From positions 124,001 through 188,000 of the forward strand of contig NZ_CP016768.2 in assembly GCF_002287885.2 (NCBI RefSeq): DNA of 64,000 nt, given 5' to 3'. The DNA is from Candidatus Nanopelagicus limnes. GTDB taxonomy: Bacteria > Actinomycetota > Actinomycetes > Nanopelagicales > Nanopelagicaceae. The position numbers and the translations under genes are program-made. This document shows, piece by piece, positions 27,515 through 35,655 of the stretch; positions within the stretch are counted from its first letter, which is position 1; the number at the start of each line of letters is the position of its first letter. The notes under the pieces were generated by a model, which searched no databases, was not told the DNA's origin, and worked only from the letters and a program-made list of their open reading frames with translations.

Positions 27515-28276
27515 TTAGTACTTAGGATTGCACTTATCTTTAATTGTAGATCTAATCATCAACATTAAGTTGTAAGTATTTTTAAACTCCTCTAATGCTG
27601 GATCAATTGAATCAACAACAGATTGAATTGCAGCCTTTCCACTTTCAAGTGCTGAAATCTTTGTTGCTAAAGAACTTGATAGATCATTGTATTTAACCTT
27701 TAGAGCAGCATTTGTGGTCTTAACTGCAGCTGAAGTTAAAGCAGCAACCTGTGCATTTGCAGTAGTAATTACCTTTGCTGGCGCTGGCATCTGACCAATT
27801 TTTGAGTTGGCATTTGTTGGCTGACTTACAACCCAGAATTTAGTTGAGCCAATATTTGCAGCAGTTGGTGCTTTGTTAGTACCAGTTTTAGTTGCTGAAT
27901 AGTAAGTATTTGCGTAATAAACCACATCAGATTTCTTGTAGGTAATCAAAGAGTTCCATGTGATCAAATCACGAAGTGGTGCACCAACTGGTTCAATTTG
28001 GATTGCACGGTTTGATTCAGAGGCACGAAGTGCGTCTACTGCTTCTTTATTGCCAGCAACATAATCAGTATTTAGTTCAATGCAGCCATCCCAAACCCAA
28101 GTTAACTTTGTTGTGTTATAAAAAGGATTCTTTGCGCAAACATAATCATTTTTTCCGATCTTGGTTGTGGCACCTGCTGATGTACATGAACCACCTGAGG
28201 TAGCTGCTTGTACAGGAGATGCGACTCCAAGAATTAAAAATCCGCTAAGGGCTAAAGCCGAGATCTTCTTTTTCAC
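27515..28276 (-). CDS. Secreted protein with CBM5/12-like segment and C-terminal coiled coil
   Basis: 253 aa. The Sec signal peptide is MKKKISALALSGFLILG..., with predicted cleavage at VQA-A (residue 24/25). Two cysteine-containing segments follow (GGSCTSAG, DYVCAKNPFY). Residues about 108-150 read WNSLITYKKSDVVYYANTYYSA...STKFW, the pattern of a carbohydrate-binding module 5/12 (W-x-x-x-x-x-Y-x-x-G/S-D-x-V-x-Y...Y-x-A...W), often chitin- or cellulose-binding. The last 90 residues are predicted helical coiled coil. GTG start at 28276 after AAGGAG. It could bind particulate polysaccharide; this is inference. No catalytic domain is present. Confidence 0.7.
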   Translation of the reverse strand: MKKKISALALSGFLILGVASPVQAATSGGSCTSAGATTKIGKNDYVCAKNPFYNTTKLTWVWDGCIELNTDYVAGNKEAVDALRASESNRAIQIEPVGAPLRDLITWNSLITYKKSDVVYYANTYYSATKTGTNKAPTAANIGSTKFWVVSQPTNANSKIGQMPAPAKVITTANAQVAALTSAAVKTTNAALKVKYNDLSSSLATKISALESGKAAIQSVVDSIDPALEEFKNTYNLMLMIRSTIKDKCNPKY

Positions 28277-28379
28277 TAATTACTCCTTATGTAGGTATGG
28301 CCTTATTCTACTTGAGCATTATTCAATGAGTAGGTATGTGGCTGAGGCAAGTCAGTGAATTTGATGTGAAATATAGGTT

Positions 28380-29147
28380 TTAGCGTTGTTTACGTCGAAC
28401 ATTAATTCCAGCTTTCCGAACTATTGGCCGGGGAGCAATTCTGGCAATAGTACTTAACATCATGTACTGCCAACCTGGAATACAAATAACTTTACCTGCC
28501 TTGGCATATTTCCAAGATTTCTTAACGACATTATTCACATCAGTCCACATGTAATTTGGCAATCCGCCCATCTTCATATTGCCGCGGGCATGAAACTCAG
28601 TTTTGGTAAAGCCTGGACACAAAGCTGAAACCTTTATATTTGTATCTCTTAGTTCTGTGTGTAGATACTCAGTGAAAACTGTTAGGTAAGATTTTGCTGC
28701 GCTATAAGTTCCACCAGCAATAAAACTTGCCACACTTGAAACGTTAACAATCACTCCCTTATTACGCTTAACCATTGTAGGAAGTACGGCGTGGGATAAA
28801 CGCATTGGAGCGGTAACTAAAACATCTAGCAACTCTTGCTCACGGTTTAAATCACTATCTAAAAAACTATCCTTAATTCCAAAACCAGCATTATTTACCA
28901 AAACTTCAATAGGTTTAGTAGTGCTAGCCAATCGTTTTTCAACCTTTGCTAATTGGGCAGGCTTTGTTAAATCAGCCTTTATGCATTCAGTTTTAATTCC
29001 AAAAGTTTTGCCTAATTCTTTGGCAACCTTATTTAATCTAGGTAGATCTCTGGCAACTAAAACTAGATCAAAACCCTCTTTAGCCAGCAGTTTGGCATAG
29101 GCACCGCCAATTCCAGCAGTGGCACCCGTTACTAGAGCGGTAGCCAT
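28380..29147 (-). CDS. Short-chain dehydrogenase/reductase
   Basis: Classical SDR of 255 aa. The cofactor motif TGATAGIG is at residues 7-14, NNAG near 87, and the catalytic Ser-Tyr-Lys appears as VNVSSVAS... and TYSAAKSYL. An ADLT motif near residue 60 fits NADP use. The C-terminus is basic (RKAGINVRRKQR) and may associate with membranes or acidic partners; DltE/YqjQ-like SDRs have a similar shape. Substrate unknown. Its ATG overlaps the stop of the saccharopine-reductase-like gene (TAATG), so the two are coupled. Confidence 0.85.
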   Translation of the reverse strand: MATALVTGATAGIGGAYAKLLAKEGFDLVLVARDLPRLNKVAKELGKTFGIKTECIKADLTKPAQLAKVEKRLASTTKPIEVLVNNAGFGIKDSFLDSDLNREQELLDVLVTAPMRLSHAVLPTMVKRNKGVIVNVSSVASFIAGGTYSAAKSYLTVFTEYLHTELRDTNIKVSALCPGFTKTEFHARGNMKMGGLPNYMWTDVNNVVKKSWKYAKAGKVICIPGWQYMMLSTIARIAPRPIVRKAGINVRRKQR

Positions 29148-30373
29148 TACTTAATAATTCCTGAAACATCCTCATCACGAATATGCCATGAAGTTCCATA
29201 CTCTTCTAGTAAATCTAAAAATGGCTTAGATTCAAACCATTCTGGACCATTAACACCTTGTGGCTTCCATGCGCCATTATGAATTAACTCCAAAGCAATC
29301 ACAGGATTAATCGCGGTTTGCCAGACAACAGCTTGATCACCAAACTCTTTCATTGACCAGGCATTATCAACTACGTTGTAGATATAAACAGCTTTTGGAT
29401 TTCCTTGTTTATCTAATCCTTTTACTAACGTACCTGCACAGGTTTTACCGCGCATACGTTCGCCAAGCGTGCCAGGATCTGGCAGTGATGCGGTAAGAAG
29501 ATCTCTTGGTGAAACTGCAACGCCTTGTACTTCAACAGTTTCCTTACGATCCATACCAAGCATATTTATGGTTTTTAAAATAGTAATGAACTCAGCACCT
29601 AAGCCATATTTAAAGTTAACTTTTTTGGCATCAATTTTTTGTGGAATTAAAATAACCTCTTCGTGCTCAACATTTACGCACTCAACTGGACCAATGCCTT
29701 CTGGGAAATCAAATATCTCAAGCTCTGAAAATGGCGTAGTGGTATACCAACCGCGGCCATCTTCCCAAACAATCGGCGGATTTAAACACTCTTCAATAGT
29801 GGTCCAGATTGAAAATGAGGGAGCAAAATCAAATCCTTCAACTCTTAAGTTTGAACCATCCAAAATTGTGCAGGAATCAATCCGACTAAATAAATGCTCA
29901 CTGGCATACTTGGCAAAAACATCACTCATACCTGGCTCAACACCCATACCGATTAAGGCAAAGATCTTTCGCTCATCCCAGTTAAAGTCACGGGCAAATT
30001 GTTCGTCTCCTAGTTTCACGCCAGTTTCGGTATATGGATAGTGCGGGTGTTTACGAGAAAGAGACATTGCCATATCTATGTAATTAGTATTTTCAATCTC
30101 ACAAGCTAGAAATATCGGCATAACAAATCGTGGGTCAACGGCGTTAATCACAACATCTGGATCTGCTTTACGAATTAACTCACGAACATCCTCAAGTTCA
30201 GCGGCATTAACCATGGCAGCGGAAAAGCGAGGATCTTTAACGCGCGCTACAGCCTCTTCTGCACGAGAGAGTGTGCGGTCGGCGATCACCATAGATTCAA
30301 TAAATGAACGTCGTGATGCGATATTAGCTATCGCCCTACCTACTCCACCGGCGCCTATAACGAGGGCCTTCAT
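29147..30373 (-). CDS. Saccharopine dehydrogenase-family reductase (carboxynorspermidine dehydrogenase-like)
   Basis: 408 aa with the Rossmann start MKALVIGAGGVGRAIANIA and the family segment IGMGVEPGMSDVFAKY. Length and N-terminus fit bacterial saccharopine reductases or carboxynorspermidine/carboxyspermidine dehydrogenases, which use aspartate semialdehyde and a diamine. The two cannot be separated here. The start is ATG 30373, with GGAG nine bases upstream; a TTG 15 bases further up lies inside that ribosome-binding site. It is the first gene of a two-gene operon with the SDR. With homospermidine synthase 3.6 kb away, a polyamine role is possible but unproven. Confidence 0.8.
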   Translation of the reverse strand: MKALVIGAGGVGRAIANIASRRSFIESMVIADRTLSRAEEAVARVKDPRFSAAMVNAAELEDVRELIRKADPDVVINAVDPRFVMPIFLACEIENTNYIDMAMSLSRKHPHYPYTETGVKLGDEQFARDFNWDERKIFALIGMGVEPGMSDVFAKYASEHLFSRIDSCTILDGSNLRVEGFDFAPSFSIWTTIEECLNPPIVWEDGRGWYTTTPFSELEIFDFPEGIGPVECVNVEHEEVILIPQKIDAKKVNFKYGLGAEFITILKTINMLGMDRKETVEVQGVAVSPRDLLTASLPDPGTLGERMRGKTCAGTLVKGLDKQGNPKAVYIYNVVDNAWSMKEFGDQAVVWQTAINPVIALELIHNGAWKPQGVNGPEWFESKPFLDLLEEYGTSWHIRDEDVSGIIK

Positions 30374-30481
30374 GATATTTAACTCCAAACGAATTATTGT
30401 TATTCTATCTCAGCGATAATTTAAAGACAAATTCACGCATGTTTTTGCAATTGTTTTCAATTATTAATGAATTAAATTAAG

Positions 30482-30500
30482 ATTTGTAATTAATACAAAT
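30482..30500. repeat. AT-rich palindrome in the gap before tRNA-Arg(CCU)
   Basis: ATTTGTA-ATTAA-TACAAAT, perfect 7-base arms, in a 150-base very AT-rich interval (30374-30523) that contains no gene. It may be an operator or promoter element for tRNA-Arg downstream or the divergent operon upstream; no known regulator site is matched. The rest of the interval is low-complexity A/T. Confidence 0.35.
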
Positions 30501-30523
30501 TTTAAATTAAAAAATTAAATATT

Positions 30524-30596
30524 GTCCCCGTAGCTCAGTGGATAGAGCAACCGCCTCCTAAGCGGTAGGTCGCAGGTTCAACTCCCGCCGGGGACG
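30524..30596 (+). tRNA. tRNA-Arg (anticodon CCU)
   Basis: Acceptor GTCCCCG/CGGGGAC, D arm GCTC-...-GAGC, anticodon stem ACCGC/GCGGT with loop CTCCTAA (anticodon CCT), and T arm GCAGG-TTCAACT-CCCGC. The T stem has one A-C mismatch at its middle pair (positions 51-63). Discriminator G; CCA is not encoded. Reads AGG. Confidence 0.93.
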
Positions 30597-30603
30597 CAAT
30601 AAA

Positions 30604-32703
30604 TTAATGATCTAAAGTAAATCGTTTCATAGCTTTTGGTGCCCACCAATTTCGTTCACCAAATAATCGCATTAATGCTGGAACCAGTAATGCACGCACC
30701 AATGTTGCATCTAAAATAATTGCAAATGCCACACCAAAGCCAAGCATTTTTATTGAGGTCACACCGCTTAACATAAAAGAAGCAAAGACAATTGCTAATA
30801 AGCCAGCTGCTGCGGTAATAATTCGAGCTGATCTTTGCAAGCCAGTCGCTACAGCTTCAATGTTTGATCGACCAGCATCGTGTTCCTCTTTAATTCGAGA
30901 AAGCAGGAATAGCTCGTAATCCATAGATAATCCAAATGCAACAACTGCAACTAAAATAATTGACCCAGTATCAACTGAGCCAGTAACAGTGAAATCACCG
31001 ACCAACCACTTCAGATGACCCTCCACAAATATCCAAGTGATCACACCTAAGGTGGCACTAAGTGAGAGAATATTTAGAATTATTGCTTTGATCGGCAAGA
31101 TGATGGATCCAGTAAATACGAAGAGTAGGACCAATACGCCGATTGCAATCCACAGCAGCGCCCACGGCATTGTTTTAGCAATACCTATTTGAGTATCTGC
31201 GTAATCGGCTGCAACTCCACCAACTAGTGTTTGATCAGGAGCATAAATCTGCCTAATCTTTTTAATCATCACTTCAGCTTCAGGCGTTCTTGGACCCATG
31301 GAATGAATTGCAATAACCCGAACATCATTTCCAAGTATTTGCGGCTCACCCACTCTGACTACGCCCTCGACTTTAGCCACCGAGGATGTGTATTGAGTTA
31401 TCTGAGTAATTTTTGTCGCGCCACTTGGAATGATAATTTCAATTGGATTACCTTCTTGCCCAGGAAATCTTTCGGTAATTAACTGAGCAGCGTACGCTGC
31501 TGGATTACTTGCTGGTAAAACTCTTGAATCAACTTGTGAGAAAACTATATTAGTAATTGGCGCAGCAAGAACTCCTAATGCAATCAAACTTAAGGTAACA
31601 ACAGAGATTGGTTTTGCCATTACAAATCTAGCAGTCTGTGCCCATCTGCCATCTTCTTTAGGTTTTAATGCAGATTTTCTAACTACTGCTTTATCAATAC
31701 GCTTACCAAGAATTGCTAGTAAGGCTGGTAATGCAATTAATGAACCAAGGACTGCCATGATTACAACTGTTACACCTGCATACCCAAATGATTTTAAGAA
31801 CATTAGCGGGAAGAGCATTAAAGCGGCCAAAGTAATAACAATTGTTAAGCCAGAGTAAAAAACTGTCTTTCCTGCAGTTGCGACAGTTCTCTTGATTGCC
31901 TCATCTACCGACTTACCGGAGTGAAGCTCTTCTCTAAAGCGATTAACAATTAATAGCGAGTAATCAATACCTAAGCCAAGACCAAGTCCTGTAATCAGGT
32001 TTAGAGCAAAAACACTGACGCCTGTAAAGAGGGTCAATAGATAAATAATTAACAATGAGCCAAGAATTGCAGATACTCCAACTAATAGTGGCATCGCACT
32101 TGCAACTAAGCCACCAAAAACAAAGACTAATAAAATGAAGGTCAAAGGTATTGATATTGCTTCAGATAGTTTCAAATCATCAGCAATTTTAGTATTAATC
32201 GCGTGGGCGAATACTCCAGTACCGCTGGCATAGATTGTTAAATTCTCAAACTTTCCATCGTACTTTTCTTGAATTCTTTTGCCTAGACCTTGCACAGTAT
32301 CCCACTCGACATCTTCGCTATAGACAAACAAAAATGCTGATTTAGAATCAGAGCTCTTTAAAGATGGTGCACCACCAGCGCTCCAATAAGAAAGTGTTGA
32401 ACCGACTCCCGCTTCAGATTTAAGAGCAGTTTCAAGTTTTGTGGCAGAGGCAACAACATCAGGTTCGGTTAGCCCATCTTTTGTTTCAACAACTAGGACT
32501 ACTGCTGGGTCCTTAACTTTGAACACATCTGTCAGATACTCAAATGCTTTACTTGAATCACTTTTTGGATCGTTATAGCCACCACTATCAAGTTTGCCAA
32601 AAACTGATGACCCGATTACACCTGCAGACAAAATAGCGACTATGAATATTGAGAAAATAAGTTTTTTACGATTAACAATTAATGAGCCTAGTTTTACAAA
32701 CAT
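30604..32703 (-). CDS. MMPL-family RND transporter
   Basis: Membrane exporter of 699 aa with the two-fold MMPL layout: a first TM, a large external loop, a TM bundle ending in GLGLGIDYSLLIVNRFREEL, a second external loop, and a second TM bundle with FGLSMDYELFLLSRIKEEHDAG. The two GxxxDY motifs carry the aspartates of the proton relay. The protein is short compared with mycobacterial MmpL lipid exporters (about 900 aa or more). The substrate is unknown; lipid or drug efflux is typical. I choose ATG 32703 behind AGGTG; a GTG at 32709 overlaps that site. It converges with tRNA-Arg(CCU). Confidence 0.9.
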   Translation of the reverse strand: MFVKLGSLIVNRKKLIFSIFIVAILSAGVIGSSVFGKLDSGGYNDPKSDSSKAFEYLTDVFKVKDPAVVLVVETKDGLTEPDVVASATKLETALKSEAGVGSTLSYWSAGGAPSLKSSDSKSAFLFVYSEDVEWDTVQGLGKRIQEKYDGKFENLTIYASGTGVFAHAINTKIADDLKLSEAISIPLTFILLVFVFGGLVASAMPLLVGVSAILGSLLIIYLLTLFTGVSVFALNLITGLGLGLGIDYSLLIVNRFREELHSGKSVDEAIKRTVATAGKTVFYSGLTIVITLAALMLFPLMFLKSFGYAGVTVVIMAVLGSLIALPALLAILGKRIDKAVVRKSALKPKEDGRWAQTARFVMAKPISVVTLSLIALGVLAAPITNIVFSQVDSRVLPASNPAAYAAQLITERFPGQEGNPIEIIIPSGATKITQITQYTSSVAKVEGVVRVGEPQILGNDVRVIAIHSMGPRTPEAEVMIKKIRQIYAPDQTLVGGVAADYADTQIGIAKTMPWALLWIAIGVLVLLFVFTGSIILPIKAIILNILSLSATLGVITWIFVEGHLKWLVGDFTVTGSVDTGSIILVAVVAFGLSMDYELFLLSRIKEEHDAGRSNIEAVATGLQRSARIITAAAGLLAIVFASFMLSGVTSIKMLGFGVAFAIILDATLVRALLVPALMRLFGERNWWAPKAMKRFTLDH

Positions 32704-32743
32704 GTTCACCTATTCAGTAAGTTTTGATGTAAGCGGGTAGACT

Positions 32744-32749
32744 TATATT
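32744..32749 (+). promoter_or_regulatory. Possible -10 box of the 51-residue acidic ORF
   Basis: TATATT ends three bases before the ATG at 32753 and has TTGATG or TTTTGA 14-16 bases upstream. Transcription starting about seven bases after the box would give an mRNA with little or no leader. No ribosome-binding site precedes the ATG. Prediction from sequence only. Confidence 0.35.
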
Positions 32750-32752
32750 CTA

Positions 32753-32908
32753 ATGAAGAATGATTCAAATGAAATAAAAGATCCACCTAAGAAGGCTAGT
32801 GAAGTTAATCACGAACTTCTACCTAAAGTAACCAGTGATGAAATAGATTTAGAAATTGACTTACATCGCGATGATGAGATCGCTAGGGATAAGCCACCAC
32901 ACCACTAG
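32753..32908 (+). CDS. Small acidic protein of unknown function (51 aa)
   Basis: A short uninterrupted frame between the divergent MMPL gene and the convergent fmdB-type gene. The product begins MKNDSNEIKDPPKKASE and contains TSDEIDLEIDLHRDDEIARDK, then ends PPHH. It is strongly acidic, has no membrane segment or cysteine and is probably disordered. The interval would otherwise be an unusually long gap for this genome. A plausible -10 box sits directly before the ATG and the stop lies six bases short of the neighbouring gene's end. No family is recognised. Confidence 0.55.
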   Translation: MKNDSNEIKDPPKKASEVNHELLPKVTSDEIDLEIDLHRDDEIARDKPPHH

Positions 32909-32914
32909 CAAGAG

Positions 32915-33187
32915 TTATTCTTTACTTTTTGTAGCCGGCTTACTTTCTACTTTTGCAGCAGGCTTACTTTCAGCCTTTGTTGCGGGGGTTTCACTCTTAG
33001 GAGCTGGCGTACTTCTGGAATCGGTTTTATAGAAGCCACTTCCTTTAAATACAACACCTACATTGTTATAAACCTTGCGAACTACGCCATCGCATTTTGG
33101 GCACTTTTCAATGGCTGATTCAGTGAATGATTGAACCGCCTCAAAAGCATGTTCACACTCATTACACAGATATTCATAGGTTGGCAT
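32915..33187 (-). CDS. FmdB-family zinc-ribbon protein
   Basis: 90 aa. The FmdB zinc ribbon covers residues 1-48: MPTYEYLCNECEH opens it, with zinc ligands Cys8, Cys11, Cys29 and Cys32, followed by FKGSGFYKTD. The remainder is a Lys/Ala/Pro/Ser low-complexity tail made of imperfect ESKPAAK-type repeats, common in actinobacterial members. The family is linked to regulatory roles by name only; the biochemical function is unknown. Converges with the 51-residue ORF. Confidence 0.92.
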   Translation of the reverse strand: MPTYEYLCNECEHAFEAVQSFTESAIEKCPKCDGVVRKVYNNVGVVFKGSGFYKTDSRSTPAPKSETPATKAESKPAAKVESKPATKSKE

Positions 33188-33231
33188 AGGAGTAATCTTA
33201 AGTGAGTGGCAAGATAAGGGCTAACTCAACT

Positions 33232-33238
33232 AAGGAGG
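33232..33238 (+). promoter_or_regulatory. Strong ribosome-binding site of the CopC-like gene
   Basis: AAGGAGG four bases before the GTG at 33243 selects that start over the out-of-frame ATG at 33241. It is the best Shine-Dalgarno match noted in the window. Confidence 0.8.
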
Positions 33239-33242
33239 CAAT

Positions 33243-33818
33243 GTGATTAAGCGGATTTGCACAGTTTTCACCGCACTACTAATCACTTGCGCTGCGGTGC
33301 CTACTTCTTGGGCAACCTCAATTGTTAGCACCTCACCAACCGCAGGTTCTGTGTTAAGCATTTCACCAACTGCTGTAACAATTAAAGCTAACGCTGATTT
33401 ATTAGATGGCGCGAATGAAATAACGGTAAGTGATTCAAAAGGAATCAGAGTTGATGATGGCTCGATTCAGATTCAAGGATCAGTGTTAATGGTTGGAGTT
33501 AAACCACTTACAACCTCAGGCTTGTACACAGTTGCATACACATTGATGGCAATTGATCAGCCACCTATGACCGGCACATTCACTTTTCTTTATAATGCTC
33601 CAGCAGAGATGGCACTGCCAACTCCATCACCATCTGATGAAGAGGTACTTACAAACTCACCAAATCGAATTACAGATTTGTTTGTAATTGGATTGATGAT
33701 TTTTGCTTTCATCATGTTAATTTTCTTATCACGCTATGCCAAGCAAACCTTGAAAGCACCAGCACGGCCTCGAAAAGTAAAGAAGAGCTCAAGTACCAGC
33801 AAAAAATTCTTAAAGTAG
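33243..33818 (+). CDS. CopC-like exported protein lacking histidine
   Basis: 191 aa. An N-terminal signal peptide (to about residue 24), then a CopC-type immunoglobulin-like domain: STSPTAGSVLSISPTAVTIKANADL, a central beta segment, and TTSGLYTVAYTLMAIDQPPMTGTFTF. A transmembrane helix (FVIGLMIFAFIMLIFLS, about 148-165) and a basic cytoplasmic tail follow. Typical CopC binds Cu(II) through the mature N-terminal histidine and an Asp-x-His motif (DGHP); here the N-terminus is T/S and the motif is DQPP, and the protein contains no histidine at all. It precedes the CopD-CtaG gene by one base, so the two are coupled. A structural or redox role is more likely than copper storage. Confidence 0.82.
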   Translation: MIKRICTVFTALLITCAAVPTSWATSIVSTSPTAGSVLSISPTAVTIKANADLLDGANEITVSDSKGIRVDDGSIQIQGSVLMVGVKPLTTSGLYTVAYTLMAIDQPPMTGTFTFLYNAPAEMALPTPSPSDEEVLTNSPNRITDLFVIGLMIFAFIMLIFLSRYAKQTLKAPARPRKVKKSSSTSKKFLK

Positions 33819-33819
33819 T

Positions 33820-35652
33820 TTGGGCTCAAACTTGATTGAATTACTCTCACCCCTTACCAAAGGCTTAATGCAGTTAACTGGTGTATTAAGCATTGGCTTA
33901 TTAATTGCAATAGCTTTTCTGGAGTTAGACAGCAAGGGCAGAGTTGTTAATTTTGATTTAGTAAAAAAAGCCAAAAGATTACTTTCATTATGGCTAATCA
34001 CGACCTTTATATACATTTTAGTTCAAATCGCATATTTGCTAGATCAACCAATAACAGCATCTTTTGACTTAACAGTTATTAGGTCTTATTTAACGCAAAC
34101 TTCAATTGGTAAGAGTTATTTACTTCAGATCATCGGGATAATAGTTGTCTTGGCGATCTCACTTAAGAAGATCATTTCAACCTATGTTGCCCTTCTGATT
34201 TCACTAATTGCTATCACTGCCTCAATTTTTCAAAGCCATGGTTCAACCTCTGGCCATCATGGATTGGCAATTGGAGCTCTAGTTATCCATGTGATCGCCT
34301 TAAGTTTTTGGGTAGGCGGACTATTTGGTTTAACGCAATTAGGTAGCGAGCATAAGTTAATTGTACTTCCTAGATTTAGTGCGATTGCTTTATGGAGTGC
34401 GATCACCGTGGCACTTACTGGCGCTGCCACAGCCTGGACCAGATTAGATTCAATATCAGCCTGGCAAAGTAAGTACGGAGCAATTACTTTATTGAAAATA
34501 TTTTTAGCCATAACTCTTATTGGATTTGGCGCATTGCATCGAAGATGGATAATCAAATCTGATTTTCCATCAGTATTTAGATTAATTACAGCTGAGATAG
34601 TGGTTATGTTTTCAACTATATTTGTCGGTAGCTGGCTATCAACTGTTAACCCACCAGATCGTGAAGTAGTTTCTTCACCAGCCTTGCTTCTAACTGGACT
34701 TGAAATGCCAGAGCCACCAACATTTTCTCGAGTTTTACTTGCCTATGACGCGGATGGATTAATGCTTGGGCTATTAATACTTGCAGTCGCTCTTTATATA
34801 AAAGGTGTAGTAATTTTAAGTAGACGTGGTGATAAGTGGCCAGTAGGGCGAACAATTGCATTTGCTTTAGGAATATCAGCAATTGATTTTGCAACAAGTG
34901 GTGGCTTAGGGGTTTATTCACGGTTTGCGTTTTCAAATCACATGCTCTCGCATATGGTGCTTGGCATGATTGCACCTATTGGAATTGTGCTTGGGGCGCC
35001 AATAACTTTAGCGCTTAGAACTTTACCGGTTGGTCGAAGTGAAGGTGAGCGAGGAATTCGTGGAGCATTTATCGCAATACTGCACTCAAAACTTTCAAAC
35101 TTTTATACCCATCCAGTAGTTGCACTAGCCATATTTGATGGCTCACTCTTTGCCCTTTACTTCACGCCACTGTTTTCAAATCTAATGCAGGGACATAGCG
35201 GACACTTCTTTATGTCTATTCACTTCCTGCTAGCTGGCATATTATTTTTCCAAGTCTTAATTGGAATTGATCCAATGCCTAGAAAAGTGCCACATATTGT
35301 GAAGATGATAATTATTTTTGCTGCGATGAGTATTCATGCGTTTTTCTCAATCTCATTAATGTCAGCTTCAACTCTTCTAGACAATGGCTACTTCGCACTT
35401 CTAGAGCGGCCATGGGCAACAGATTTACTTGCAGACCAAAGATTAGGTGGCGCAATTGGTTGGGCAATGGGTGAGATTCCAATCCTGCTTGCTCTTCTTG
35501 CCACCTTCTTGCAGTGGGTAAGACAAGATAAGAAAGAGGCCTCCCGGATTGATCGGGCTGCAGATCGAGCAGCTGCCATGGGCGAGAAAGATGATCTGGC
35601 TATCTATAACCAATATTTAGCAGAGTTAAATCGACGAGATAACTCACAATAG
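33820..35652 (+). CDS. CopD-CtaG fusion membrane protein
   Basis: 610 aa polytopic membrane protein. The N-terminal half is a CopD-like copper-resistance domain (HGSTSGHHGLAIGALVIHV... and WVGGLFGL near residue 150-165). The C-terminal half is a CtaG/caa3-assembly domain (SHMVLGMIAPIGIVLGAPITL, GHSGHFFMSIHFLLAG, histidine pairs within membrane helices). The same fusion occurs in other actinobacteria, for example Rv0102. Copper uptake or delivery to cytochrome oxidase is the inferred role. The start is TTG 33820, one base after the CopC-like stop. About 12-15 hydrophobic segments are visible. Confidence 0.85.
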   Translation: MGSNLIELLSPLTKGLMQLTGVLSIGLLIAIAFLELDSKGRVVNFDLVKKAKRLLSLWLITTFIYILVQIAYLLDQPITASFDLTVIRSYLTQTSIGKSYLLQIIGIIVVLAISLKKIISTYVALLISLIAITASIFQSHGSTSGHHGLAIGALVIHVIALSFWVGGLFGLTQLGSEHKLIVLPRFSAIALWSAITVALTGAATAWTRLDSISAWQSKYGAITLLKIFLAITLIGFGALHRRWIIKSDFPSVFRLITAEIVVMFSTIFVGSWLSTVNPPDREVVSSPALLLTGLEMPEPPTFSRVLLAYDADGLMLGLLILAVALYIKGVVILSRRGDKWPVGRTIAFALGISAIDFATSGGLGVYSRFAFSNHMLSHMVLGMIAPIGIVLGAPITLALRTLPVGRSEGERGIRGAFIAILHSKLSNFYTHPVVALAIFDGSLFALYFTPLFSNLMQGHSGHFFMSIHFLLAGILFFQVLIGIDPMPRKVPHIVKMIIIFAAMSIHAFFSISLMSASTLLDNGYFALLERPWATDLLADQRLGGAIGWAMGEIPILLALLATFLQWVRQDKKEASRIDRAADRAAAMGEKDDLAIYNQYLAELNRRDNSQ

Positions 35653-35655
35653 AAT

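Noticed and set aside
28292-28340. Repeated GTAGGTATG in the promoter region of the secreted protein gene, also similar to CATACCTAC before glpR
   Set aside because: Nine-base matches with unequal spacing and no recognised regulator; could be chance in AT-rich DNA.
29469-30041. 190-residue plus-strand frame opposite the saccharopine-reductase-like gene
   Set aside because: No ribosome-binding site or recognisable domain; overlaps a confident gene on the other strand.
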